DNA from: Bacillus sp. OV166
GTDB lineage: Bacteria; Bacillota; Bacilli; Bacillales; Cytobacillaceae
Assembly: GCF_900177675.1 (NCBI RefSeq)
Contig: NZ_FXWM01000001.1
Coordinates: 2,923,001-2,987,000, forward strand
Length of the DNA: 64,000 nucleotides
Direction: 5' to 3'
Both the position numbers and the translations under genes were made by a program. This document shows positions 18,945 through 27,320 of the stretch, one piece after another (position 1 is the stretch's first letter; each line of letters begins with the position of its first letter). A model generated the notes under the pieces. That model had not been told where the DNA came from. It did no database searches and worked only from the letters and a program-made list of their open reading frames with translations.

Positions 18945-19682
18945 ATGTTTTCTGTTACAGAAATGAGGAATTTCACGTTGTTTTCTATTCCCCATATTGT
19001 TACGTTAATTCTCTTCTTTATTACATGTTGCGCTTTAGTTTATTACAAAAAGAAACTTAAACCATACCAGCCAATTATAAAATGGATACTATTCGGTATT
19101 TTGCTTGTTTGTGAGATATCACAGCATTTGTGGTTAATATTAACAAATAAATGGGAAGTCGATGATCTTCCATTACAGCTTTGTTCAATTAGTACCTTTT
19201 TAGCACTGTTCTTATACTTGAAAAACAATCAAAAAGCGTTTAATTTGTTATTTTTTATCGGTACCCTACCTCCTATTTTAAGTATGATTACTCCTGGTAT
19301 TGTCAACCAATTTCCTCATTTTCGATTCATAAGATATTTCCTTCAACATTCAGCTATTCCATTGTCCGTATTGTATTTTATCCATTTTGAAGGTTACAGG
19401 ATTCCTAGGAAAGGGGTTTTATTTAACTTTTTAACTGTGAACATTATCGCCGTACCTATTTTTTTCTTGAATCAAAAGCTTGGAACGAATTTTTTCTTCT
19501 TAGCGAACCCTTCAGAAACAAAAACAATATTATCATTTTTAGGCAGTGGGATTATGTATTATATTAATCTTGAGATCGCCGCATTGTTGTTATTTATCAT
19601 CACGTACATTTCAATGGATAATTTACAAAAAATAGAAAATAAGAGCATTAATGTTGAAAAGAAAATAGGTGAGAGTGAATGA
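18945..19682 (+). CDS. YwaF/TMEM164-like integral membrane protein
   Basis: 245 residues with about seven membrane helices, belonging to the TIGR02206/YwaF family. It has the conserved LPLQLCSIS segment (helix 3) and FLQHSAIPLSVLY. Function unknown. ATG 18945 has GAGGTGAT seven bases upstream; GTG 18927 is less likely. Confidence 0.82.
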   Translation: MFSVTEMRNFTLFSIPHIVTLILFFITCCALVYYKKKLKPYQPIIKWILFGILLVCEISQHLWLILTNKWEVDDLPLQLCSISTFLALFLYLKNNQKAFNLLFFIGTLPPILSMITPGIVNQFPHFRFIRYFLQHSAIPLSVLYFIHFEGYRIPRKGVLFNFLTVNIIAVPIFFLNQKLGTNFFFLANPSETKTILSFLGSGIMYYINLEIAALLLFIITYISMDNLQKIENKSINVEKKIGESE

Positions 19683-19803
19683 CTAGCGAAAAATATCCTT
19701 TCTCAGTCTAAAGAATCATCAAAGATTTCTAGACTTGGAGGGGATTTTTTTTGTTGTTATCTTAAACTAGAATAATCATTTTTGTAACATGGGGATGCCG
19801 TAT

Positions 19804-20208
19804 CTATTCTACTGTAAACATCCAACTTACTCCATATTTATCCTTCACAGAACCATGCAGCTTGGCAAAGAAAGTTGGTTGAAGATCCATAAGAATGGTT
19901 CCGCCATCTTCAAGCACATTCCATGCATTTTTAGCACGCTCTTCAGAGTCAAGTTCGACACTGATGACCACTTTCTCGCTATTTGGAAAGTCTCGATTTC
20001 CATCCGAACCCATAATAATACCCGAATCCGTTAATTTCAATTGTGCATGCAACACAAGGTTTTTATGGCTTTCAGGAATAGGAAAATTAGGATTTGCCGG
20101 CATCTCACCGTATCTTTGCATTAAAATCATTTCTCCATCAAATGCTTTTTGATACCATTTAAAAGCCTCTTCGCATTCTCTGTTAAACATTAAATAGGGT
20201 TTAATCAT
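19804..20208 (-). CDS. PhnB-like VOC family protein
   Basis: 134 residues, glyoxalase/bleomycin-resistance fold of the PhnB subgroup: N-terminal YLMFNRECEEAFKWYQKAF, EDGGTILMDLQPTFFAKLHG, C-terminal DKYGVSWMF. Enzymatic role unknown. Start ATG has AAAGGAGAAAG upstream. A frameshifted paralogue lies at 36533. Confidence 0.88.
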   Translation of the reverse strand: MIKPYLMFNRECEEAFKWYQKAFDGEMILMQRYGEMPANPNFPIPESHKNLVLHAQLKLTDSGIIMGSDGNRDFPNSEKVVISVELDSEERAKNAWNVLEDGGTILMDLQPTFFAKLHGSVKDKYGVSWMFTVE

Positions 20209-20527
20209 TTTACTTTCTCCTTTGTCATTAAATTAGGTAAGCCATGGTGCTTCTATTAACAGCAGTAGTGGTCATATTTTATATTATACACGAACATTTG
20301 TTCTTTATACAAGAAATAGTATTAAACTAAAATTAATGGGTATTTTAATGTGGAAATCAAATTCACACGAAATCATCAATCATCATCAAATATAAGTTAA
20401 CCATAAAGTTTTAATGACATAACTAGGTCTTTTGAACTACCAAATTTTACAGCTATCATCCATTTGGCAGACATGATATATTTCTCTTGTAAGTTCTTAA
20501 CGGAACTAACGCGTAAGCTTTTATTAC

Positions 20528-20618
20528 AGAGAAGTACTCAAGTGGCTGAAAAGGCGCCCCTGCTAAGGGTGTAGGTCGGGTAACCGGTGCGAGGGTTCAA
20601 ATCCCTTCTTCTCTGCCA
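20528..20618 (+). tRNA. tRNA-Ser(GCU), copy 1
   Basis: Type II tRNA with a long variable arm; acceptor AGAGAAG/CTTCTCT, discriminator G and encoded CCA. Anticodon GCT at 20562-20564, T-arm GGTTCAAATCC. Confidence 0.93.
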
Positions 20619-20627
20619 TTATATTAT

Positions 20628-20990
20628 GGGGATGTCATGGTATCGACAGGGATAGTTTGAGCTTATATGGCGAGTCGAGGGAATCGTCCTCGTAAATTCG
20701 ATAAAGCCTAATAACTGGCAAACAAAACAACAACTTCGCTTTCGCTGCCTAATAACAGACGATAGCGGTTCCTCCCTCCATCGTCCATGTGGTAGGGTAA
20801 GGGACTCATCATAAGTGGACTACGCCGAATTCCACCGTCTGAGGATGAAGGAAGAGACGAACCAGACTAGCTGCTTCAACGCCTGTCAGTAGGCTAAAGA
20901 AGTAAGTGAAATTAATTCTACTGACTACACTCGTAGATGTATAAGTGCCAATATCTTTGCACACGGGTTCAACTCCCGTCATTTCCACTA
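20628..20990 (+). ncRNA. ssrA: tmRNA, copy 1
   Basis: 5' GGGGATG pairs with 3' CATTTCC as the tRNA-like acceptor, with T-arm CGGGTTCAACTCCCG. The tag reading frame starts at GGC 20717 and encodes GKQNNNFAFAA, followed by TAA TAA. The encoded 3' end reads ACTA rather than ACCA, so CCA must be added after processing. smpB is not adjacent. It rescues stalled ribosomes by trans-translation. Confidence 0.93.
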
Positions 20991-21048
20991 AAACCAACTG
21001 AATTAGATTCATTATCCGATGATAATGTAAAAAGGTAGTTAGAATTGT

Positions 21049-21120
21049 TCCGCAGTAGCTCAGTGGTAGAGCTATCGGCTGTTAACCGATCGGTCGTAGG
21101 TTCGAGTCCTACCTGCGGAG
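21049..21120 (+). tRNA. tRNA-Asn(GUU), copy 1
   Basis: Cloverleaf with acceptor TCCGCAG/CTGCGGA, discriminator G, anticodon GTT at 21081-21083, T-arm GGTTCGAGTCC. CCA is not encoded. Confidence 0.93.
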
Positions 21121-21125
21121 TTATA

Positions 21126-21209
21126 GTTCAACAAGGACATTAGGAAACTGGTCAGGGCGGGAGCGCAGCAGCCATAACTAGTGAAATTGTGTGGGCTATT
21201 ACATAGGAC
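21126..21209 (+). ncRNA. ffs: small (4.5S-type) SRP RNA, copy 1
   Basis: Contains the SRP domain IV core GGTCAGG-GCG-GGAG-CGC-AGCAGCC within a longer helix (CTGGT/ACTAG), with outer ends GTTC/GGAC that pair by wobble. This is the short bacterial form, not the long Alu-bearing scRNA usual for Bacillus. The tetraloop is GGAG here and GGAA in copy 2. Confidence 0.72.
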
Positions 21210-21302
21210 AAAACAAAATCTCTAAAAGATACCCTAAAAGTCACATCCAATTTTTATATATTGTTAAAAAATTTGTATATTGGTTTAAAAAGGGACTAGT
21301 AT

Positions 21303-21376
21303 AACTAACAGGTGCGATGCTTTAATATAAAGCATCGTCTATTTTTGATTTAATTAACGAAACAGATTATTAAGAA
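21303..21376 (+). repeat. AACTAACGGGTGC-type palindromic element (diverged)
   Basis: AACTAACAGGTGC, hairpin GCGATGCTttaatataAAGCATCG with T-rich tail, then TTAATTAACGAAACAGATTATT. Same architecture as the elements of the 36-63 kb region. Confidence 0.65.
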
Positions 21377-21462
21377 TTGTACTTAAAGTAACGAGTACAA
21401 AAGTTAAACAATTGAGCGGCTCACACCATACGATTAAAATGTGCAGTATAAGAGAAGGGGCT

Positions 21463-21517
21463 TGTTTAACAAACGGGTGCAAGAGTTGAAGACCTGCTGC
21501 CATTTGGTGGCTTTTTT
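21463..21517 (+). repeat. AACTAACGGGTGC-type palindromic element (left part and hairpin)
   Basis: TTTAACAAACGGGTGCAAGA then a GCCATTTGGTGGC hairpin with T run. Confidence 0.6.
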
Positions 21518-21631
21518 AATAAAGCGACAGTTTTTCTCATTCCACCTTTAAGATAAGTTTTATTATCAGAAGTATTTTAATAAATAAAAAAGAAGATACT
21601 TTCTTTCCACTCTTACAGTTTGCTCACTTAA

Positions 21632-22239
21632 ATGCAGAACCATATTGACTACCTTCTAGAACATTATGGGTACTTCGGAATAACCTTCGCCTTGATCGGT
21701 GGTATTGTTGGACTTCCTATACCCGATGAGGTTCTTCTTACATATATTGGTTACAATGTGTTTCAGGGAAAATTATCATACATAATGTCAATAGTAAGTG
21801 CCTTTGTAGGGGCCACGGGGGGATTTCGCTTAGTTACCTCATCGGTTATAAATTTGGATTGCCTTTATTAGAAAAGTTTGGACCAAAAATTCACATTACT
21901 GAGCAAAAAATTAATAGAACAAAGAAATTATTCAGGAAATTCGGACCTTATCTTTTATTACTAGGTTATTTTATACCTGGGGTTCGTCATCTTACAGCAT
22001 ATATAGCTGCTGTCAATCTCTTCCCCTTTAGAAAATTTGCGGTTTACGCATTTATGGGTGCATTAATATGGAGTATTACTTTTATCACACTAGGAAGAAT
22101 ATTAGGGGAAAATTGGACTAGTGTGGAACTATATATATCGAAATATAGTATTTATTTAATTACGAGCTTATTGGTCCTTTCAATATTGATTTATTTTTTA
22201 TGGAAGAGAAGAAATTTATTAAAAAGGGATATTTCATAA
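21632..22239 (+). pseudogene. DedA-family membrane protein, frameshifted
   Basis: Residues 1 to about 65 (MQNHIDYLLEHYGYFGITF...LPIPDEVLL...VGATGG) read from 21632. The rest (ISLSYLIGYKFGLPLLEKFGP...GYFIPGVRHLTAYIAA...) continues in the next frame after a six-G run at about 21817-21822. One missing G restores a complete DedA protein with its PGxR motif. DedA proteins are lipid flippases or export-related membrane proteins. Either a real mutation or a homopolymer error. No clear ribosome binding site before ATG 21632. It lies between the two RNA arrays. Confidence 0.85.
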
Positions 22240-22285
22240 AAGTGGCTTCCTTTAAAAACTAAAACTAAAGAAGGAGTTATTTCTT

Positions 22286-22423
22286 ATGGCGAGGTTAAGT
22301 GTCAAACTCATTGTTTGTCCACTAACGATAATTAATTTCTTCTGTAATTTTTATAAAACTGATAATTGTAATGCTTTTTTCAACCTTAAACGGAATGTTT
22401 TACACTTAATTGCAAGTGATTGA
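22286..22423 (+). CDS. possible small protein, 45 residues
   Basis: MARLSVKLIVCPLTIINFF... with AAGGAG nine bases before the ATG. Hydrophobic N-terminus, then a polar tail. It may be a decayed small membrane protein. Not recognised. Confidence 0.35.
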   Translation: MARLSVKLIVCPLTIINFFCNFYKTDNCNAFFNLKRNVLHLIASD

Positions 22424-22551
22424 AGTAGAAAAAAACAATGATACAACTAGGTCTTTTGGACTACCGAAATTTACAGCTATCATCCATTTGGCAGACATGA
22501 TATATTTCTCTTGTAAGTTCTTAACGGAACTAACGCGTAAGCTTTTATTAC

Positions 22552-22642
22552 AGAGAAGTACTCAAGAGGCTGAAGAGGCGCCCCTGCTAAGGGTGTAGGT
22601 CGGGTAACCGGTGCGAGGGTTCAAATCCCTTCTTCTCTGCCA
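22552..22642 (+). tRNA. tRNA-Ser(GCU), copy 2
   Basis: Identical to copy 1 except two D-arm substitutions (AAGAGGCTGAAGAGG instead of AAGTGGCTGAAAAGG). Anticodon GCT 22586-22588, CCA encoded. Confidence 0.93.
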
Positions 22643-22651
22643 TTATATTAT

Positions 22652-23014
22652 GGGGATGTCATGGTATCGACAGGGATAGTTTGAGCTTATATGGCGAGTC
22701 GAGGGAATCGTCCTCGTAAAAACGATAAAGCCTAATAACTGGCAAACAAAACAACAACTTCGCTTTCGCTGCCTAATAACAGACGATAGCGGTTCCTCCC
22801 TCCATCGTCCATGTGGTAGGGTAAGGGACTCATCATAAGTGGACTACGCCGAATTCCACCGTCTGAGGATGAAGGAAGAGACGAACCAGACTAGCTGCTT
22901 CAATGCTTGTCAGTAGGCTAACGAAGTAAGTGAAATCAATTCTACTGACTACACTCGTAGAAGTATAAGTGCCAATATCTTTGCACACGGGTTCAACTCC
23001 CGTCATTTCCACTA
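22652..23014 (+). ncRNA. ssrA: tmRNA, copy 2
   Basis: Same 363-base length as copy 1, no indels, and a handful of substitutions (AAAAACG for AAATTCG before the tag frame; several near the 3' pseudoknots). The tag GKQNNNFAFAA with two TAA stops is unchanged, as are both ends. Both copies look functional. Confidence 0.93.
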
Positions 23015-23083
23015 AAACCAACCAACAAACAGCTTGAATTAGATTCATTATCCGATGATCATGTAATAGGTAGTTAGAATTGT

Positions 23084-23155
23084 TCCGCAGTAGCTCAGTG
23101 GTAGAGCTATCGGCTGTTAACCGATCGGTCGTAGGTTCGAGTCCTACCTGCGGAG
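23084..23155 (+). tRNA. tRNA-Asn(GUU), copy 2
   Basis: Sequence identical to copy 1, anticodon GTT 23116-23118, no encoded CCA. Confidence 0.93.
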
Positions 23156-23160
23156 TTATA

Positions 23161-23244
23161 GTCCAACAAGGACATTAGGAAACTGGTCAGGGCGGGAACG
23201 CAGCAGCCATAACTAGTGAAATTGTGTGGGCTATTACATAGGAC
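23161..23244 (+). ncRNA. ffs: small (4.5S-type) SRP RNA, copy 2
   Basis: GGTCAGG-GCG-GGAA-CGC-AGCAGCC core with the canonical GGAA tetraloop. Outer ends GTCC/GGAC are Watson-Crick paired, versus GTTC/GGAC in copy 1, a pairing-preserving change that supports a folded RNA. Confidence 0.75.
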
Positions 23245-23257
23245 GATACAAAAACGC

Positions 23258-23297
23258 TAAAAGTCACCTCCAATAAAACGGAAGTGACTTTTTATAT
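23258..23297 (+). terminator. terminator of RNA array copy 2
   Basis: AAAAGTCAC ... GTGACTTTTTA stem with T run. In copy 1 only the left arm (CTAAAAGTCAC, 21230-21243) remains. Confidence 0.8.
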
Positions 23298-23338
23298 TTT
23301 TAAGAATTTTATCTACTTCGTAATTGTGCTTTTCCAGG

Positions 23339-24406
23339 TTACTCTATTTTTACTTTTATACAATCAATTGCGTTATAACCATAGCCCTTCCTGTTCCACA
23401 TTGGATCCAATGGTTGAATATTGCCTAAAGAATCAGTTGCTTTTGATTTTATGGTATATTCTCCTTCATTAAGAGCATCCCATTTATATATCCATCGTAC
23501 CCAAGCATATTTCTCGGATGATGAAGTCAATTGGCATGTATTCCAAGTATGACCTTCATCCAAACTAATTTCTACCAGGGTAATTTGGCCTGTTCCTGCC
23601 CAAGCAATGCCATTAATTTCATAAACTCCCGTACGCATTAGTTGCATATTAAGTGGGTATAGTATGGTTGAGTTAACATTAATTGAAGTGACAGGAGTTT
23701 TGCTAGTATCGCTTTCTTTGCTCGGATAGTAAACGTAATCAATAGATTGAAATGGACCTTTAAATTCGTTATCAATCACAATAATTCTTTTTATCCATTT
23801 TACAGATGCCATGGCATACCATCCAGGGACAATTAATCTCAGAGGGAATCCGTGCTTGAAGGGGATGGGGTGATTATTATATTGATAAGCAATAATGGTA
23901 TCTGGATTAAGGGCTTTTTCAATGGGTAAACTCCTCGAAAAATTAAAAAGTTGGTTAGAATCAGGTCTTTCTCCATAATCATAACCCTCAAAAACAATTT
24001 CTTTGGCAGTATCAAGCAATCCTGTGTACTGAAATAAGGATCTTAAAGATATACCTTTCCATATCCCTTGACTTATCGCACCTTTTCCCCATTGCTCTCC
24101 AAACACTTTTGGGTTAAACAACTCTCGCTTATTACCTGAACATTCTAAAACAAGTTTTATTGTTTTTGATGGTAATGAGTAAATTTCCTTTAAAGAAAAG
24201 ACTTTTGGGGTGTACACTAATCCCTCAATTGGAAGAAAATAGAAGGATGAGGCGAACTTGGGGTAAGGAAAATGGTTTCTTCTATAAAAGAGTTTTTCAT
24301 TTACAATATCGGAATTATTAAAATGTATGGGTGTTTCCTGATTTTCAGGATCTAACTTCTTTGTAATCAGATAGGGGCTAACTTTGGGTAGAGGAGAATT
24401 TTTCAT
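23339..24406 (-). CDS. sulfite oxidase-family molybdopterin enzyme
   Basis: 355 residues. The N-terminal oxidoreductase molybdopterin domain carries the Mo-ligating cysteine in LECSGNKR and the cofactor motif YGERPDSN. The C-terminal Mo-co dimerisation domain (about residues 235-353) includes GIAWAGTGQITLVEISLDEGHTW. No signal or Tat peptide. Probably oxidises sulfite to sulfate, supported by the divergent TauE/SafE exporter next door. Start ATG with AAAGGAGG upstream. It is convergent with the RNA array terminator. Confidence 0.85.
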   Translation of the reverse strand: MKNSPLPKVSPYLITKKLDPENQETPIHFNNSDIVNEKLFYRRNHFPYPKFASSFYFLPIEGLVYTPKVFSLKEIYSLPSKTIKLVLECSGNKRELFNPKVFGEQWGKGAISQGIWKGISLRSLFQYTGLLDTAKEIVFEGYDYGERPDSNQLFNFSRSLPIEKALNPDTIIAYQYNNHPIPFKHGFPLRLIVPGWYAMASVKWIKRIIVIDNEFKGPFQSIDYVYYPSKESDTSKTPVTSINVNSTILYPLNMQLMRTGVYEINGIAWAGTGQITLVEISLDEGHTWNTCQLTSSSEKYAWVRWIYKWDALNEGEYTIKSKATDSLGNIQPLDPMWNRKGYGYNAIDCIKVKIE

Positions 24407-24543
24407 ATAAATACCTCCTTTAAAATAGAGTTGCTACTTCATGATTATGTATTTTATTTATTATCATTCAAAATTTTTAAGTTTTTCTAATGAAATAAAA
24501 TAAGTTACAAGCTCAAATAAAATAAGCTTTTTAATAATGAAAA

Positions 24544-24553
24544 TAACCGGTTA
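24544..24553. promoter_or_regulatory. TAACCGGTTA palindrome in divergent intergenic region
   Basis: Perfect 10-bp dyad between the sulfite oxidase and TauE genes, with a related GTTACAA about 35 bases upstream. Possible regulator site; weak evidence. Confidence 0.3.
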
Positions 24554-24652
24554 CAAACTCTCAGAATCTAATAAATATTTTGTTATTTACAAGATTCATA
24601 TAAATGTATATAATCCCTATATAAATACTTGGAATTGATAGGGCGTGAGCAT

Positions 24653-25417
24653 ATGAGTATAGGGATTACATTGATGGGTTTACTTGTAGGTTTTTTGGTA
24701 GGGTTAACGGGTGTAGGAGGAGCAGCACTGCTAACCCCCGTATTAATTCTAATAGGGGTTAATCCTTCAATTGCTGTTGGTACAGACCTTGTATATAACT
24801 CAATTACGAAATTCTTCGGACTTTTTCAACATTGGAGACAAAAAACAGTCAATTTTCAGATGGTTAAGTTATTAGCGATAGGAAGTATTCCTAGTGCGGT
24901 GGTAGCAATTGGTTCCCTTCATTATTTTGAAGCTTATTACCATAATCAAGAACAGATTATTAGGCATTCCCTCGGATACATTCTGATAGCTGTTTCACTG
25001 GCTATCATTATCAGAACCTTTGTGGAGAAAAAATTAAGACCGAATCGTTGGCAATTAAAACCTTTGAAAGAAAAGAAAATGCTAACCATTTTAATTGGCT
25101 GCCTTTTTGGGTTTATTGTCGGACTAACTTCTTTAGGCTCAGGTTCTCTATTCGCTGTGGCAATGATTTATCTGTATCAAATGAAGACATCAGAAATGGT
25201 TGGTACTGATATTACTCATGCGTTTCTTTTGGTAACCGTTGCAGGATTGCTTCATATTGGTTATGGAAATGTTAACTATATGCTTGTGGGTAATTTACTC
25301 ATTGGCTCCATTCCAGGAGTATTGATCGGCAGTAGCATTTCTGCAAAGGTCCCGACAAGACCGCTGCGTACGGTTGTTGCTGTATTGATCTTTGTAAGTG
25401 GCCTAAAGCTAATCTAG
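24653..25417 (+). CDS. TauE/SafE-family sulfite/sulfonate exporter
   Basis: 254 residues, eight hydrophobic helices in two homologous halves, each opening with a GFLVGLTGVGGAALLTPVL or GFIVGLTSLGSGSLFAV signature. Exports sulfite or a related organosulfur anion across the membrane. ATG 24653 preferred; in-frame TTG 24629 lacks a ribosome binding site. Divergent from sulfite oxidase, suggesting a joint sulfite-detoxification unit. Confidence 0.85.
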   Translation: MSIGITLMGLLVGFLVGLTGVGGAALLTPVLILIGVNPSIAVGTDLVYNSITKFFGLFQHWRQKTVNFQMVKLLAIGSIPSAVVAIGSLHYFEAYYHNQEQIIRHSLGYILIAVSLAIIIRTFVEKKLRPNRWQLKPLKEKKMLTILIGCLFGFIVGLTSLGSGSLFAVAMIYLYQMKTSEMVGTDITHAFLLVTVAGLLHIGYGNVNYMLVGNLLIGSIPGVLIGSSISAKVPTRPLRTVVAVLIFVSGLKLI

Positions 25418-25443
25418 GATTTGCAAGGATAATCATTAATTGA

Positions 25444-25641
25444 AATTTAGAAAAGGACAGTAAATATATAAAGTGTACCCGATGTAAAGGAAATTTTATA
25501 AAAGGTTATGCCACATGTGATGTTGTTGATGAAAGCTTATATACAGAAGCTGTCGCTGATATTCCAATTTTCAATCGTATTCGTGAGTTAAATAAACAAG
25601 ATATGATGGCAGTTTATCATTGCCTTGAGCAAAATAATTAA
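25444..25641 (+). pseudogene. remnant of a CxxC small protein without start codon
   Basis: A 65-codon frame reads NLEKDSKYIKCTRCKGNFIKGYATCDVV...ELNKQDMMAVYHCLEQNN. It looks protein-like (CTRC knuckle, regular codon use) but has no ATG, GTG or TTG. ATA 25468 after AAAAGGA is the only conceivable start. Probably a decayed gene. Confidence 0.45.
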
Positions 25642-25760
25642 ATTAGAAGTATTTTTCTCCCACCCTGTTATTCAACTGACACATGCTTTAGTTACATTTT
25701 CTCCTCCATAATAAGAGCTAAAATATGAAGTCGTTTATTCAGTTAAATGGCGCATTAATT

Positions 25761-25816
25761 AAATAAAGAAGAGCACATATTAGTCATGTATAATATGTGC
25801 TCTTCTTTATTTTTTA
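25761..25816. terminator. 22-bp perfect-stem bidirectional terminator
   Basis: AAATAAAGAAGAGCACATAT... pairs perfectly with its complement around an 8-base loop, with T run on one side and A run on the other. The rest of the 25650-26140 gap is AT-rich; a TTGACA (25976) and TAAAAT (26000) promoter-like pair lies before the next gene. Confidence 0.85.
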
Positions 25817-26140
25817 AGGATTTTTTTTATTTAGGTCTTGAAAAAAATGGCAGCCTTTTTCTTATATTATGTTGAAGAGAATTTTTGGCGAACTTTTAAA
25901 GGTGTATATGGGGTATCACCTTCATTCTGAAAATTCACACTTTACAAATTTCGATTTGTTAAAAGGATTCAGCGATTGACAAAATTCGACCTATAGGTGT
26001 AAAATACATATATATTCAAATAAAAGATATAAGTTGACAAAAGATAGCGAAGAGTTTCAGTATACTTTAGCTCTATATCCCTTCATTTCAAAAGAAGGAT
26101 TCCATAGAGAAACGAATGTAAATAATGAGGAGGAACAAAA

Positions 26141-26854
26141 ATGAATTCAACCGCGACAATGAAAAGCAAAAAAGGTCAAGTAGTAAAAACACAAATTGAA
26201 GGTGAACATCAAGAAGAAGTTATTGTATCTAATCCAGTAGTAGAAACAATAACACAAGCAGAAGCTCAAGAAGAAGTAATTGAATCTACGCTATTTGTAG
26301 AAACGAAAACACAAATGAATGCTGAAGTTCAAGAAGAAGTAGTTCCATCTAATACATATGTAGAAACACTTTGGAACCAATACGAGCAAATATTGGATCG
26401 AGCAAGAAAGTTCCACGATAGTAGTGAAGAAGCTTATCTTAAGACTGTAAAAGATGTCATTAAGTTCAATAAAGAATATAGAAAATCAATCGCTAATTTA
26501 TATACAGGAACAAGAAAGATTAATAATGAAATCGTTAAAGGTGTATCCAGCAATTTTGCAAAAAATGACCTATTGAATCAAGAATCGGCTCAGCTTACAA
26601 ATCGAGTAGAAGAAGCTTCTGAACGTTTAGAGAAATTGGCTGTAACGCCGATCAAATTAACTGTTGACCTAATCGAACGTTTAGAAAAGAACGTTGAAGA
26701 GAGTTGTGAAACCTACATTCACTACTCACGCGAAGGCCGCAGTGGCTTGCAAAAAGTAAGCAATGAATATGTGAAAATAGCAAAAAACAATCATAAAATG
26801 CTAGTAAATCTTCTAAAAGAAAGCACAAAAGTACTTGTTAGGACAAATAGATAA
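26141..26854 (+). CDS. coiled-coil protein with N-terminal tandem repeat
   Basis: 237 residues, no membrane helix. Residues about 23-80 hold three degenerate repeats of QEEV-I/V-x-S-N/T-x-x-V-E-T. Residues 78-237 are long amphipathic helices resembling phasin-like or granule-coat proteins (WNQYEQILDRARKF...). Function unknown; a phasin role for polyhydroxyalkanoate granules is only a guess. AGGAGG upstream of ATG. Terminated by a hairpin at 26909. Confidence 0.75.
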   Translation: MNSTATMKSKKGQVVKTQIEGEHQEEVIVSNPVVETITQAEAQEEVIESTLFVETKTQMNAEVQEEVVPSNTYVETLWNQYEQILDRARKFHDSSEEAYLKTVKDVIKFNKEYRKSIANLYTGTRKINNEIVKGVSSNFAKNDLLNQESAQLTNRVEEASERLEKLAVTPIKLTVDLIERLEKNVEESCETYIHYSREGRSGLQKVSNEYVKIAKNNHKMLVNLLKESTKVLVRTNR

Positions 26855-26908
26855 TAAATCATTATTAATTTACACTTTAACAAGAAACTCACATGATTTG
26901 CTGATTCA

Positions 26909-26947
26909 CACCCCAAGATGAAAATATTTCATTAGGGGTTTTTTTAG
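26909..26947 (+). terminator. hairpin terminator
   Basis: ACCCC...GATGAAA / TTTCAT...GGGGT stem then seven Ts. Confidence 0.75.
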
Positions 26948-26984
26948 CTAACTGTTTTGTTAAGTAACTATTTGGAGGATTTTG

Positions 26985-27164
26985 ATGGGTTTATGTAATG
27001 CGTATGCTTCATCTATTCAAGTGGAATTATTTGAAGATTTAGAAGAATTATATGATTGGTTAAAAGAAACAAAGGATGTAGAGATAATAGATATTAAATT
27101 TAAATCCATGGTTATTATTAATGAGATTGTTTTTAGAAATCGAGTCTTAGTCATTTATAAATGA
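26985..27164 (+). CDS. small acidic protein, 59 residues
   Basis: MGLCNAYASSIQVELFEDLEELYDWL...; ATG 26985 is six bases from TTTGGAGGA. Not recognised; mixed alpha/beta pattern with a central EDLEELYDWLKE helix and no membrane helix. Confidence 0.55.
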   Translation: MGLCNAYASSIQVELFEDLEELYDWLKETKDVEIIDIKFKSMVIINEIVFRNRVLVIYK

Positions 27165-27320
27165 ACACTTAATATATTTAGGTTGGTTAAAAAGTACGCT
27201 CAGAGCTTTATTTGCTCAGAGCGTTTTCTGTACCATAAAAATTCTTGTTACATCATATAATATCTTAAAAAATTTAATCGATTTTCTGTTAATTTTGATA
27301 AAAAAGAAGGTGGACAACCA

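Larger units (their letters stand above)
20421..21250 (+). repeat. RNA-gene array, copy 1 (duplicated unit)
   Basis: Direct repeat partner of 22445-23276. The unit includes about 105 bp of shared upstream sequence, tRNA-Ser, tmRNA, tRNA-Asn and a small SRP RNA. The copies are nearly identical; copy 2 has a 12-base insertion between tmRNA and tRNA-Asn. Copy 1 keeps only the left arm of the terminator that closes copy 2. Confidence 0.92.
22445..23276 (+). repeat. RNA-gene array, copy 2 (duplicated unit)
   Basis: Second copy of 20421-21250, offset 2024 bp through the tmRNA and 2035 bp after it because of a small insertion. Followed by an intact terminator. Confidence 0.92.

Noticed and set aside
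20809..21012. 67-residue minus-strand frames inside both tmRNAs (also 22833-23048)
   Set aside because: They lie entirely within structured RNA genes and are repeated only because the RNA is repeated.
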